Shown here piece after piece: positions 27,875-35,881 of a stretch of DNA of 64,000 nt. Numbering within the stretch: the stretch's first letter is position 1; each line of letters starts with the position of its first letter. The DNA comes from Microbulbifer salipaludis (GTDB lineage Bacteria; Pseudomonadota; Gammaproteobacteria; Pseudomonadales; Cellvibrionaceae): NCBI RefSeq assembly GCF_017303155.1, contig NZ_JAEKJR010000001.1:1178001-1242000 (forward strand), given 5' to 3'. The position numbers and the translations under genes were made by a program. The notes under the pieces were generated by a model. It was not told the origin of the DNA and made no database searches. It saw only the letters and a list, made by a program, of their open reading frames with translations.

Positions 27875-29007
27875 TGGCCTTCACCCCACGGGAACTGATG
27901 GCCCGCGCTATCCAGCTCGCCGAACGCGGTCTCTACACCACCATGCCCAACCCCCGGGTCGGCTGCGTGATAGCCGACGCCGACGGCACGATCGTCGGTG
28001 AAGGCTGGCACAAGCGCGCAGGCCTCGGGCACGCGGAAATCGAAGCGTTGCAAGACGCAGGGCAGGCGGCCAGCGGGCAGATTGCCTACGTCACACTCGA
28101 ACCCTGCAGTCACAGCGGCAAGACCGGCCCCTGCGCCGACGCGCTGATTGCCGCTGGTGTCGCCAAAGTCGTTTATGGCATGGAAGACCCCAACCCCAGC
28201 GTCAGCGGCAAAGGGTTACAGAAACTGCGCGATGCGGGCATTGAAGTGGAAGGCCCATTGCTGGAAGAATCCTGCCGGGCGCTGAACCCGGGCTTTATCA
28301 AGCGCATGACCCTGGGGCTGCCCCTGGTGCGGACCAAGTCCGCCATGAGTATCGATGGCCGCACCGCCATGGCCAGCGGCGAATCCAAGTGGGTCACCGG
28401 CCCGGCCGCCCGTGCGGATGTACAGGCGTTGCGCGCGCGTAGTTGCGCGATTGTCACCGGCGTCGACAGCGTGCGCCACGACAACCCGAATATGAACGTG
28501 CGCCCGGATGAAATGGCGCTGCCGGAAGCGGAAGCCGCGGCCGCGGCAGAAAAACAGCCCCTGCGGGTGATCGTTGACAGCACCCTGCGCACTCCCGCCA
28601 AGGCCTTTATATTGCAGGGAGACGCCCCCACATTGGTGGTCACAACCGCGGCGGCGGACGATGAGCGCCGCGCCCGGCTGGAAAAGACCGGCGCCGAGGT
28701 GCTGGTGCTGCCCGCAGACAAGGACGGCCGCGTGCACCTGGGCGCACTGCTGCAAGAGCTCGCCCGCCGCGAGTGCAATGAAGTGCTGGTGGAGAGCGGA
28801 GCAACACTCACCGGCGCGTTTATGTACCAGGGCCACGTGGATGAGCTCATTGTCTACATGGCGCCCAAGATTCTCGGCTCCAGCGCGCGCCCGCTGTTCG
28901 AGCTGCCGATTGAGCGCATGGGCTCCATGCTGCCCATCACCATTACCGATATGCGCGCAGTTGGTCACGACTGGCGTATTACCGCAACAACCGATATTGA
29001 GCGGTAA
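27874..29007 (+). CDS. ribD: Bifunctional riboflavin deaminase/reductase RibD
   Basis: A 377-residue enzyme for the second and third steps of riboflavin synthesis. The deaminase part has the zinc site GHAEIEAL and EPCSHSGKTGPCADALIAAG; the reductase part has RTKSAMSIDGRTAMASGESKWVTG, IVDSTLRTP and VLVESGATLTGAFM. Both domains are complete. A GGAGGCGAAGTA ribosome site lies in the end of nrdR, to which it is translationally coupled. A long hairpin repeat begins directly after its stop and covers the gap to ribE. Confidence 0.98.
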   Translation: MAFTPRELMARAIQLAERGLYTTMPNPRVGCVIADADGTIVGEGWHKRAGLGHAEIEALQDAGQAASGQIAYVTLEPCSHSGKTGPCADALIAAGVAKVVYGMEDPNPSVSGKGLQKLRDAGIEVEGPLLEESCRALNPGFIKRMTLGLPLVRTKSAMSIDGRTAMASGESKWVTGPAARADVQALRARSCAIVTGVDSVRHDNPNMNVRPDEMALPEAEAAAAAEKQPLRVIVDSTLRTPAKAFILQGDAPTLVVTTAAADDERRARLEKTGAEVLVLPADKDGRVHLGALLQELARRECNEVLVESGATLTGAFMYQGHVDELIVYMAPKILGSSARPLFELPIERMGSMLPITITDMRAVGHDWRITATTDIER

Positions 29008-29013
29008 GCGCGA

Positions 29014-29152
29014 GGGTGCTTCTAAAAAGCAGGATTTTCGCGCGAGGGCTAGGAAGCCCCGCGCACAGGACCGGAGTGTATATAAATACATGAGGATCCG
29101 AGCACAGAGCTGACGACGCCCTCGCGTGAAAAGACAATTTTTAGGAGTGCCC
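29014..29152 (+). repeat. Long hairpin element R3 covering the ribE ribosome-binding site
   Basis: GGGTGCTTCTAAAAA (29014-29028) pairs with TTTTTAGGAGTGCCC (29138-29152) over 15 positions with three G-U and no mismatch; after a small internal loop TTTTCGCGCGAGGGC (29035-29049) pairs with GCCCTCGCGTGAAAA (29118-29132) over 15 more. Inside is a smaller stem GTGTAT/ATACAT. The AGGAG of ribE (29143-29147) lies in the outer 3' arm. Confidence 0.85.
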
Positions 29153-29155
29153 GGA

Positions 29156-29818
29156 TTGTTTACTGGAATTATTGAAGCCGTTGGTGAGATTACCGCGTTG
29201 CAGCCCAAAGGCGGCGATCTGCGCCTGCGGGTGAACACCGGTAAGCTGGACCTGTCTGACGTCAAACTCGGCGACAGCATCGCCACCAACGGCGTCTGTC
29301 TTACCGTGGTGGACCTGCCCGGCGACGGCTACTGGGCCGACGTCTCGGCGGAGACGCTCGCTGTGGCGACACTGAAAGACTGGAAACTGGGCGACAAGGT
29401 CAACCTGGAAAAGGCACTGACCCCGCAGACCCGCCTCGGCGGGCACATGGTCAGCGGACATGTGGATGGCATCGGCGAAGTGGTATGGCGCAAGCCCACC
29501 GCCCGCGCCGAGCAATTCCGCCTGCGCGCCCCGGACGAACTGGCCAAGTACATTGCCCACAAAGGCTCCATCACCGTCGACGGCACCAGCCTCACGGTGA
29601 ATGCGGTCGACGGCGCCGAATTCGAGCTCACCATCGTGCCCCATACCATCGCCGAAACTGTGATCGGCGGTTACCGGGCTGGCACCAGGGTGAACCTCGA
29701 AGTAGACCTGATAGCGCGCTACCTGGAGCGGCTACTCTTGGGAGATGCCGCCGCCGAGCCCAAAAGTGAAGGGCTGACCATGGAATTTTTGGCGCAGCAC
29801 GGGTTTTACAAGGCTTAG
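29156..29818 (+). CDS. ribE: Riboflavin synthase alpha chain
   Basis: A 220-residue enzyme that dismutates two lumazine molecules to riboflavin. Two similar lumazine-binding halves are visible: FTGIIEAVGEI...GDSIATNGVCLTV and GGHMVSGHVDGIGEV...KGSITVDGTSLTVNAV. The start is TTG 29156, giving the usual (M)FTGIIE N-terminus with AGGAG eight bases before it; an in-frame GTG at 29126 has no ribosome site and would add residues foreign to the family. The ribosome site lies within the R3 hairpin arm, so translation may need the structure to be opened or ribosomes coming from ribD. Confidence 0.97.
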   Translation: MFTGIIEAVGEITALQPKGGDLRLRVNTGKLDLSDVKLGDSIATNGVCLTVVDLPGDGYWADVSAETLAVATLKDWKLGDKVNLEKALTPQTRLGGHMVSGHVDGIGEVVWRKPTARAEQFRLRAPDELAKYIAHKGSITVDGTSLTVNAVDGAEFELTIVPHTIAETVIGGYRAGTRVNLEVDLIARYLERLLLGDAAAEPKSEGLTMEFLAQHGFYKA

Positions 29819-29830
29819 CACAAACAGAAC

Positions 29831-29915
29831 GTAGGGTGGATAAGCGCAGCGCATCCACCAATTAGCCGGGTGCCGAACCGCATCGGTGGATGCGCTTAAC
29901 GCTTATCCACCCTGC
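29831..29915. repeat. Hyphenated palindrome R2, copy 2
   Basis: Half-sites 29831-29859 and 29885-29915 are inverted copies sharing the GGGTGGATAAGCGCAGCGCA core, separated by 25 bases, in the gap between ribE and ribBA. Confidence 0.88.
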
Positions 29916-29923
29916 GAGCACCC

Positions 29924-29948
29924 TGTAGGAGCTTGCTTGCGAGCGAAC
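29924..29948 (+). repeat. REP-like element
   Basis: TGTAGGAGCTTGCTTGCGAG followed by CGAAC closely resembles the REP units common in Pseudomonas intergenic regions. It lies directly after R2 copy 2 and 37 bases before ribBA. Confidence 0.6.
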
Positions 29949-29985
29949 AAGCCCAAAAGTTTGCCAAATACGATTTGAGAGAGTT

Positions 29986-31104
29986 ATGGAACTGAATAGC
30001 GTTGAAGAACTGATCGACGATATCCGTCAGGGCAAAATGGTTATCCTGATGGACGACGAAGATCGCGAGAACGAAGGTGACCTCGTCATCGCCGCCGAAC
30101 AGGTGCGTCCGGAAGATATAAACTTCATGGCCACCCACGCCCGCGGCCTCATCTGCCTGACCCTCACCGGCGATCGTTGCGATCAGCTCGACCTGCCGCT
30201 GATGTCTCGCGACAACGGCGCCCAGTTCAGCACCAACTTCACCGTCTCCATCGAAGCCGCTGAAGGCGTCACTACCGGCATCTCCGCCGCCGACCGCGCA
30301 CGCACCATTCGCGCCGCCGTCGCCCGCAACGCCAAGCCTTCTGACATAGTCCAGCCCGGTCATATCTTCCCGATCAAGGCCCAGCCCGGTGGCGTACTGA
30401 GCCGTGCCGGCCATACCGAAGCCGGTTGCGACCTCGCGCGCCTCGCCGGCTTCGAGCCCGCCGCCGCCATCGTCGAAATCATGAACGAAGACGGCACCAT
30501 GGCCCGCCGCCCGGACCTGGAAAAGTTTGCCCAGCAGCACAACCTCAAGATCGGGACCATCGCTGACCTGATCAACTACCGTGCGCTGAATGAGAAAACC
30601 GTCGAGTGCGTCAACCAGCGCAACGTGCAGACCGAATTCGGCGAATTCAAACTGCGCACCTACCTCGACAAGGCCCGCCGCGAACGCCATTTCGCGTTCA
30701 GCCTCGGCGACTTCCAGCCGGAAGAGCCCACTCTCGTGCGCGTCCACGTCGCCAGCACCCTGCGCGACGTCTTTTCACTGCGCCGTGGCGACGAAAAATA
30801 CGAACCCTGGACCTTCCGCAACGCGCTGAAAAAAGTCGCGGAAGAGGGCAAAGGCGTGGTGGTGGTGATCTGTCACAACGAAACCACCGATGAAATCGAA
30901 GAGAGCATCGACTGGCTGATCAGCGGCAAGCAGCAGCGCCCAAGCCAGGATCTGGTGTACAAACAGGTGGGCACCGGCTCGCAGATTTTGCGCGATCTGA
31001 AAGTGCGCAAGATGCGTTTGATGAGCGCGCCATTCCGCTTCAGTGCCATTTCCGGTTTCGACCTGGAGGTAGAGGAATACCTGAACGCCAAAGAAATCGA
31101 CTAA
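29986..31104 (+). CDS. ribBA: 3,4-dihydroxy-2-butanone-4-phosphate synthase with degenerate GTP cyclohydrolase II domain
   Basis: A 372-residue fusion. The N-terminal half is a complete Rib[22 protein letters not shown] (acidic active site), [16 protein letters not shown]-equivalent loop [13 protein letters not shown] and [14 protein letters not shown]. The C-terminal half has the RibA fold, but where RibA has the zinc cysteines (HSECLTGD...RCDCG) this protein reads [20 protein letters not shown], with none of them. It should therefore make dihydroxybutanone phosphate only; the first step is supplied by the separate ribA at 34545. GAGAG before ATG is the ribosome site. No FMN riboswitch is seen in the 167-base gap upstream, which is filled by repeats. 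Confidence 0.95.
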   Translation: MELNSVEELIDDIRQGKMVILMDDEDRENEGDLVIAAEQVRPEDINFMATHARGLICLTLTGDRCDQLDLPLMSRDNGAQFSTNFTVSIEAAEGVTTGISAADRARTIRAAVARNAKPSDIVQPGHIFPIKAQPGGVLSRAGHTEAGCDLARLAGFEPAAAIVEIMNEDGTMARRPDLEKFAQQHNLKIGTIADLINYRALNEKTVECVNQRNVQTEFGEFKLRTYLDKARRERHFAFSLGDFQPEEPTLVRVHVASTLRDVFSLRRGDEKYEPWTFRNALKKVAEEGKGVVVVICHNETTDEIEESIDWLISGKQQRPSQDLVYKQVGTGSQILRDLKVRKMRLMSAPFRFSAISGFDLEVEEYLNAKEID

Positions 31105-31113
31105 TTTGTTGGC

Positions 31114-31195
31114 GTAGGGTGGATAAGCGCAGCGCATCCACCGGTAAATGTCGACAAGTTCAAATGGTGGATGCGCTTACGCTTATCCACCCTAC
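31114..31195. repeat. Hyphenated palindrome R2, copy 3
   Basis: Half-sites 31114-31142 and 31166-31195 in inverted orientation, with 23 bases between, directly after the ribBA stop. Sequence is nearly the same as copy 2. Confidence 0.9.
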
Positions 31196-31257
31196 AAAAC
31201 TGAGAAGAATGTAGCGGTGGGTAACACCACCAATGTACAAATCGAAGGCGGGGTGCT

Positions 31258-31347
31258 GGGTATTTTTTTTCAGGAGCGTCGCAAACAGGAAGTTTGCGCC
31301 GCAGCGCCCAGGGATGGGTCTACAGCGGTCCTGAAAACTGATCCCCG
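31258..31347 (+). repeat. Structured repeat family R1, copy 4
   Basis: Arms TTTTCAGGA (31267-31275) and TCCTGAAAA (31329-31337) pair over 9 bp, with weaker pairing outside. The inner stem 31276-31302 includes GCAAAC/GTTTGC around loop AGGAA and pairs at 10 of 11 positions; the small stem CCCA/TGGG is closed by GGGA. It sits in the ribBA-ribH gap. Confidence 0.85.
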
Positions 31348-31424
31348 GTGCTCCACCGCCACTGCTCCAGGGCTCGAAGTGCTAAACGGGTCCCGCAGTG
31401 AATTAGCAAAAAATGGAAAACGTC

Positions 31425-31895
31425 ATGAGCAATATCAAAGTCATCGAAGGCGATTTCGTAGGCAGCACCGGTAAGTACGCGCTGCTGGTAAGCCGCTGGA
31501 ATAGCTTCGTTGTAGAAAGCCTGAAAGATGGCGCGCTGGACACCCTGCGCCGCAAAGGCATCAAAGACGAAGACATCACCATTTACTACGCACCGGGCGC
31601 TTTCGAATTCCCGCTCGCCGCGCAGAAAATTGCCGAAACCAAAAAGTTCGACGCAGTGATTGCCCTCGGCGCTGTCATCCGCGGTGGCACCCCACACTTC
31701 GAATACGTCGCCGGCGAATGCACCAAAGGTCTCGCCCAGGTCTCCATGAACACCGGCATCCCTGTGACCTTCGGCGTCCTCACCGTAGACTCCATCGAAC
31801 AGGCCATCGAACGCTCCGGCACCAAAGCCGGCAACAAAGGCTGTGAAGCCGCCGAAACCGCCCTTGAAATGGTCTCCCTGATCGGCAAAATCTGA
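31425..31895 (+). CDS. ribH: 6,7-dimethyl-8-ribityllumazine synthase
   Basis: A 156-residue subunit of the lumazine synthase capsid, the penultimate riboflavin step. Motifs: [60 protein letters not shown] (catalytic His) and [18 protein letters not shown]. Start ATG 31425 ([11 protein letters not shown]) fits the family and has GGA eight bases upstream; an in-frame ATG four codons earlier has no ribosome site. NusB follows after 17 bases. It lies behind two repeats, R2 and R1. Confidence 0.97.
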   Translation: MSNIKVIEGDFVGSTGKYALLVSRWNSFVVESLKDGALDTLRRKGIKDEDITIYYAPGAFEFPLAAQKIAETKKFDAVIALGAVIRGGTPHFEYVAGECTKGLAQVSMNTGIPVTFGVLTVDSIEQAIERSGTKAGNKGCEAAETALEMVSLIGKI

Positions 31896-31912
31896 ACCGA
31901 GAAAACACTGAA

Positions 31913-32353
31913 ATGACCGTAACCGCATCCGCCCGCCGCAAGGCACGCCACTACGCCATGCAGGCCCTGTACCAGTGGCAAATGGCAGGCTCCAACCTCA
32001 ACGCCATCGAAGCCGAGTTTCATGCCGACAACGACATGAGCAAAACCGACGTGGCCTACTTTCGCGAGCTGCTCCACGGCGTGGCGAAAAACCTCGACGA
32101 GATCGAAGAGACCTACAGCCAGTACCTCGACCGCAACGTCGAAGAACTCGACCCGGTGTCCCGTGCCCTGTTGCGCATGTCCACCTTCGAGATGAAAAAT
32201 CGCGTCGATGTGCCCTACAAGGTCGTCATCAATGAAGCCGTCGCCCTCGCCAAGAAATTTGGCCCCACCGATGCCTTCAAATTTATCAACGGTATCCTCG
32301 ACAAAGTTGCCGCCAAAGAGCGCAGCGTCGAAGTAAAGGCCGACAAAGGCTGA
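31913..32353 (+). CDS. nusB: Transcription antitermination factor NusB
   Basis: A 146-residue all-helical protein that, with NusE, loads onto boxA of rRNA leaders to prevent premature termination. ARRKARHYAMQALYQWQMAG at the start and ELDPVSRALLRMSTFEM...YKVVINEAVALAKKFGPTDAFKFINGILDKVA are standard. It is the usual partner downstream of ribH, and thiL begins 7 bases after its stop. Confidence 0.98.
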   Translation: MTVTASARRKARHYAMQALYQWQMAGSNLNAIEAEFHADNDMSKTDVAYFRELLHGVAKNLDEIEETYSQYLDRNVEELDPVSRALLRMSTFEMKNRVDVPYKVVINEAVALAKKFGPTDAFKFINGILDKVAAKERSVEVKADKG

Positions 32354-32360
32354 ATTGCCC

Positions 32361-33326
32361 ATGCCCGGCCCCGGCGAATTTGAACTGATTCGGGAGTACT
32401 TCACCTCCCGCTTTCAGACCGGTTCCCGGTCGGGCACTGCCGACAATGGGGTAGAGCTGGGTATCGGCGACGACTGCGCCCTGCTGCTGCCCCCCGCCGG
32501 CAAACGGCTCGCCACCAGCGTCGACACCCTGGTAGCCGATGTGCACTTCCCCGCAGGCGGCGACCCTTATCGTATTGCCAGCCGTGCCCTGCGGGTCAAC
32601 CTCTCCGACCTCGCCGCCATGAACGCCGAACCCCTGTGGTTCACCCTTGCGCTTACCCTGCCGCACAGCGATCCCGCCTGGCTGGAGCCCTTTGCCCGCG
32701 GCCTGGCAGAAACTGCGCACGAATTTGGCATCACCCTGGTGGGTGGCGACACCACCAAAGGGCCGCTGTCCATCACCATTCAGGTCACCGGTGCCTGTGC
32801 GCGCCCCCTGCGGCGGGATGGCGCCAGCGCCGGGGATATCATCTACGTCTCCAACCAGCTGGGGGCGGCTGCCGCGGCACTGCCTGTAGTGCTGGGTGAG
32901 GTGACTGTGAGCCCTCGACAGCAGCAGCAGGCCGAGACCGCCTACTATGCGCCCGAGCCGCAGTTTGCCGTGGCCCGGGCTGTTGAAGGCTACGCCAGCG
33001 CCGCACTGGATATATCCGATGGATTGCTGGCTGATCTCGGGCATATCTGTGATGCTAGCCAGCTGGGCGCAGAATTGAACCTGGATCAGCTCCCAGTGGC
33101 CGTGCTGGCCCACAGCCTGCAGGCAGACGCGGCGGTGGAAACCGCACTGACCGGCGGCGACGACTACCAGCTGTGTTTTACCGTGCCAGCACGGCATCGT
33201 GACGCGGTTCAGGCACTGCAGCTACCCATTACGCCCATTGGCCACCTGAGCGAAGAGCCCGGTATTCGCTGTCAGTGGCACGGCAAGCCCTGGCAGCCCC
33301 GGGGTACCGGCTACCAGCATTTTTGA
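32361..33326 (+). CDS. thiL: Thiamine-monophosphate kinase
   Basis: A 321-residue enzyme making thiamine diphosphate from the monophosphate. Metal-binding LGIGDDCALL near the start, TSVDTLVADVHFP, NLSDLAAMNAEP, LVGGDTTKGPLSIT and ALDISDGLLADLGHI are all present. ATG 32361 is chosen over an in-frame TTG two codons upstream. It forms the nusB-thiL-pgpA segment common in gammaproteobacteria. No TPP riboswitch is seen, as expected for an internal operon gene. Confidence 0.97.
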   Translation: MPGPGEFELIREYFTSRFQTGSRSGTADNGVELGIGDDCALLLPPAGKRLATSVDTLVADVHFPAGGDPYRIASRALRVNLSDLAAMNAEPLWFTLALTLPHSDPAWLEPFARGLAETAHEFGITLVGGDTTKGPLSITIQVTGACARPLRRDGASAGDIIYVSNQLGAAAAALPVVLGEVTVSPRQQQQAETAYYAPEPQFAVARAVEGYASAALDISDGLLADLGHICDASQLGAELNLDQLPVAVLAHSLQADAAVETALTGGDDYQLCFTVPARHRDAVQALQLPITPIGHLSEEPGIRCQWHGKPWQPRGTGYQHF

Positions 33327-33346
33327 CGGGCAGGAATCGAACATCC

Positions 33347-33847
33347 ATGACTAACGCACACACCGTTACCCCGACTTTTGCCCAGCTACTGCGCAGCCCG
33401 GTGCTGCTCCTGGCCTTTGGATTCGGGTCCGGGCTGGCGAAGAAGGCCCCCGGTACCTTCGGTACTCTGGCGGCGATTCCCTTGTGGTACGGCCTGCAGT
33501 TCCTTTCGCCGGCGGCTTATATGGGAGTACTTGTGGTGGCATTTGCCCTGGGGTGTTACCTGTGCGGCGCCGCCTCTAAAGCTCTAGGGGTGCACGATCA
33601 CGGAGGGATCGTGTGGGATGAGTTTGTCGGCTACTGGCTGACCATGTTCCTGGCTCCCGCTGGCTGGCTGTGGGCCCTGTACGGTTTTGTGCTGTTCCGT
33701 ATCTTCGATATCGCCAAACCCCAGCCCATCGGCTGGGCAGACCGTCGGCTTCATGGTGGCCTAGGCATCATGCTCGACGATATACTGGCAGGAATCTACG
33801 CCGCGCTGGTGTTGCAGGGCACGGCTTATTTGGTTTACTCACTATGA
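33347..33847 (+). CDS. pgpA: Phosphatidylglycerophosphatase A
   Basis: A 166-residue inner-membrane phosphatase making phosphatidylglycerol. GLAKKAPGTFGTLAAIPL at the start, DHGGIVWDEFVGYW (acidic active site) and FRIFDIAKPQPIGWAD then HGGLGIMLDDILAGIYA are family hallmarks, with four hydrophobic segments. ATG 33347 has AGGAA ten bases upstream; the frame's earlier reading overlaps thiL and is not used. Confidence 0.96.
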   Translation: MTNAHTVTPTFAQLLRSPVLLLAFGFGSGLAKKAPGTFGTLAAIPLWYGLQFLSPAAYMGVLVVAFALGCYLCGAASKALGVHDHGGIVWDEFVGYWLTMFLAPAGWLWALYGFVLFRIFDIAKPQPIGWADRRLHGGLGIMLDDILAGIYAALVLQGTAYLVYSL

Positions 33848-33871
33848 CCATAACGATGAGGCAGGATGCCC

Positions 33872-34525
33872 ATGAAGCTGCGCAAGATAGTACCGTTTGT
33901 TGTTTCGCTGAATGTATCGCTGGCAATGCCAGTGATTGGACACACACAGGATGTAAGGTTACAGGCGATATTTGGCACCAGTGCCATGTTCGAGATTGGA
34001 GGTAAACAGCGGTTGCTGAAGGCGGGCAGTGCTTCCCCGGAGGGGGTAAAGCTCGTGTCCGCAACCAGCGACCACGCCGTGGTGGTGATTGGCGGTCGCG
34101 AGCAGAAGCTCACCCTGGCCGCTCCCGTCGCTGCCAACTACGCCCAGGTGGACCGGCCGGAGGTGCATTTGAGCCCGGACAGCCGCGGCCACTACAACAC
34201 CACCGCCTGGATCAATGGCCGCCGGGTTCCGGTGATGGTGGACACCGGGGCAACGAGTATCGCGTTTAACTACCCGATGGCAAAAAGTCTGGGACTGGAT
34301 TTGTCCGGTGCACGGACGATTACCGTGTCCACCGCCAGCGGCGTAGAGCGTGCCTACAAGATACAGTTGGCCAGTGTCACCATCGGCGGCATCACCATAC
34401 GTAATGTGGATGCGACCGTACTGGGGGCCGATTTTCCCCAGGTGACCCTGCTGGGGAACAGTTTTTTGAGCCGTGTGGATATGCAGCAGCAGGATGGTCT
34501 GTTACTGCTGCGCGCACGCAATTGA
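33872..34525 (+). CDS. Exported retropepsin-like aspartic protease
   Basis: A 217-residue single-domain aspartic protease homologue of the TIGR02281 type. A signal peptide or anchor ([22 protein letters not shown]) precedes a short SH3-like segment ([16 protein letters not shown]), then the retropepsin domain with the catalytic triad [25 protein letters not shown] and the second psi-loop [14 protein letters not shown]. Members should act as dimers in the periplasm; substrates are unknown. Start 33872 has AGGA five bases before it; ATG 33866 is also in frame. It separates pgpA from ribA in the same direction. Confidence 0.88.
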   Translation: MKLRKIVPFVVSLNVSLAMPVIGHTQDVRLQAIFGTSAMFEIGGKQRLLKAGSASPEGVKLVSATSDHAVVVIGGREQKLTLAAPVAANYAQVDRPEVHLSPDSRGHYNTTAWINGRRVPVMVDTGATSIAFNYPMAKSLGLDLSGARTITVSTASGVERAYKIQLASVTIGGITIRNVDATVLGADFPQVTLLGNSFLSRVDMQQQDGLLLLRARN

Positions 34526-34544
34526 TCGAATACGAGGTATCAGT

Positions 34545-35156
34545 TTGACCATTCGCTATGTGGAATCTTCCAAGCTGCCCACATCCTGGGGCATGTTTGA
34601 GATGCACGGTTTCGAGGAAGTGGAAACCGGGAAGGAGCATGTCGTGCTGAGCATGGGGGATCTGGATACAGATGCGCCCGTGCTGGCTCGCATCCACTCC
34701 GAGTGTTTGACTGGCGATGCCTTGTTTTCATTGCGCTGTGATTGCGGCGCGCAGCTGCAGCACGCCCTGCACCGGATTGCCACCGAAGGTCGCGGTGCGG
34801 TGTTTTACCTGCGCCAGGAAGGCCGTGGCATCGGCCTGTTGAACAAGATCCGGGCCTATAAACTGCAGGATTGTGGTGCGGATACCGTGGAGGCCAATGA
34901 GCGCCTGGGCTTCGGAGCCGACATGCGGGATTACTCGATCCTGAAGCCGATGATTGATCATTTGGGCATCAAGTCCATTCGCCTGATGACCAACAACCCG
35001 CGCAAGGTGAAGGCGTTGCAGGACCTGGGAGTGGAGGTGACTGAACGCCTGCCACACCAGAGCGGTCGCAATCCGCACAACACCAATTACCTCTCTACCA
35101 AAAAGGGCAAGCTGGGGCATCTGTTCGACGATGAGGATGGCTCTGAGCGTTCGTAA
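34545..35156 (+). CDS. ribA: GTP cyclohydrolase II
   Basis: A 203-residue enzyme for the first committed step of riboflavin synthesis. [21 protein letters not shown] holds all three zinc cysteines, followed by [22 protein letters not shown] and [30 protein letters not shown]. The start is TTG 34545 ([12 protein letters not shown]), with GAGG about nine bases upstream; upstream in-frame codons overlap the protease gene and fit nothing. It completes the pathway that the zinc-less ribBA cannot start. Confidence 0.96.
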   Translation: MTIRYVESSKLPTSWGMFEMHGFEEVETGKEHVVLSMGDLDTDAPVLARIHSECLTGDALFSLRCDCGAQLQHALHRIATEGRGAVFYLRQEGRGIGLLNKIRAYKLQDCGADTVEANERLGFGADMRDYSILKPMIDHLGIKSIRLMTNNPRKVKALQDLGVEVTERLPHQSGRNPHNTNYLSTKKGKLGHLFDDEDGSERS

Positions 35157-35199
35157 AGAGAACGATGGAGGGGAAAGCGCTGACTGCGAGAGGTTTTCA

Positions 35200-35228
35200 C
35201 TGTCACAAACCTTTCACGAAAGCGTCAC
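35200..35228 (+). promoter_or_regulatory. Possible PhoB-binding array (three Pho half-sites)
   Basis: CTGTCAC (35200-35206), CTTTCAC (35211-35217) and GCGTCAC (35222-35228) recur every 11 bases with A-rich 4-base spacers, the layout of tandem Pho boxes (consensus CTGTCAT). TTAAAA at 35241-35246 could be the -10. It points rightward, away from ribA, toward a gene-free stretch. Confidence 0.55.
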
Positions 35229-35249
35229 GGGAAGGCAACGTTAAAACGC

Positions 35250-35437
35250 CAACCTATACGTGAGCAAGATGCTGATCCCGCACAGCGCTCAGGAAGAGCA
35301 AATCAGGTACCCATGGAGTGCGGTATCACCCACAGCGTCTATACTCAAATTTATCTGAATGCTGGTGGTCGAGAAAGGTGATGTACCGTCAGTAATCCGA
35401 TATAGAGGCCGGCATTTTTGCCGGCTTTTGTTTTTTA
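35250..35437 (+). ncRNA. Candidate small RNA between a Pho-like array and a terminator
   Basis: About 190 bases with no recognisable gene, starting just after the Pho-like array and ending at a strong terminator. Two short frames exist inside: 29 codons from an ATG near 35270 and 22 codons (MECGITHSVYTQIYLNAGGR...) from ATG 35313 behind AGG. Neither has a recognisable product, so a regulatory RNA or a small peptide mRNA are both possible. Confidence 0.4.
35408..35437 (+). terminator. Strong Rho-independent terminator
   Basis: Perfect stem GCCGGCA/TGCCGGC with a TTTT loop, followed by TTTTGTTTTTT. It ends the transcript that would start at the Pho-like array; ribA stops 250 bases upstream. 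Confidence 0.92.
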
Positions 35438-35530
35438 TGTGTCGTCGAAAGAAATGACATCCATGTCACTTGTCTCTCCGACGCAATCGAAAACATGGGC
35501 GCAGAGGCGTAGCTCTGCTGGGGTTTCGAT

Positions 35531-35558
35531 CGCTCGCGCCAGCCTGCGACCGCGAGCG
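35531..35558. other. Hairpin in the gap before rsgA
   Basis: CGCTCGCG (35531-35538) and CGCGAGCG (35551-35558) form a perfect 8-bp stem. No T-tract follows. The rest of 35438-35655 shows no gene. Confidence 0.4.
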
Positions 35559-35668
35559 CTACATCCTGTAACGCCGGGCACTACCTAGCTCGACCGTTTT
35601 TCTAACCTATTGCGCAGGGGCGGCGGCCCTGCTAAATTGCGCGAAATTCCACCAGCGGAGGCTTGTTG

Positions 35669-35707
35669 ATGAGTGTATCCAACTCCCGCCGGGCCAGCCG
35701 CGACTGA
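35669..35707 (+). CDS. Putative 12-residue leader peptide before rsgA
   Basis: ATG with a strong GGAGG seven bases upstream opens a frame MSVSNSRRASRD and stop. It is Ser/Arg-rich (7 of 12). A terminator-like hairpin follows 22 bases later and rsgA begins 174 bases after its stop, the layout of an attenuator. The peptide resembles the first residues of RsgA here (MSKSLISRRPVFRR), so it may instead be a remnant of a duplicated gene start. Confidence 0.4.
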   Translation: MSVSNSRRASRD

Positions 35708-35729
35708 CCGTAACCTAGTCAGCCACCTG

Positions 35730-35757
35730 CCCGGCAAGTTCCCTTTTGTCGGGTTTT
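35730..35757 (+). terminator. Terminator-like hairpin in the rsgA leader
   Basis: CCCGGCAA (35730-35737) pairs with TTGTCGGG (35746-35753) over 8 bp with one G-U, followed by TTTT. Weak to moderate terminator located between the short frame at 35669 and rsgA. Confidence 0.6.
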
Positions 35758-35881
35758 CCTACCTAAATTGGAAACCCCATCCAATCGTGCCCCTGTCCAG
35801 AGTGCCTCTGGATATGAGGCTAGAATGACCTGTGCCTGACAGTCACAAAATTGTGCCAGGTACTTTTGAGGGTTTAGGACA

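Noticed and set aside
29819..29985. FMN riboswitch before ribBA
   Set aside because: I looked for the conserved RFN segments and found only the R2 palindrome and a REP-like unit in this gap.
32341..32361. TPP riboswitch before thiL
   Set aside because: Only 7 bases separate nusB from thiL, so there is no room for one.
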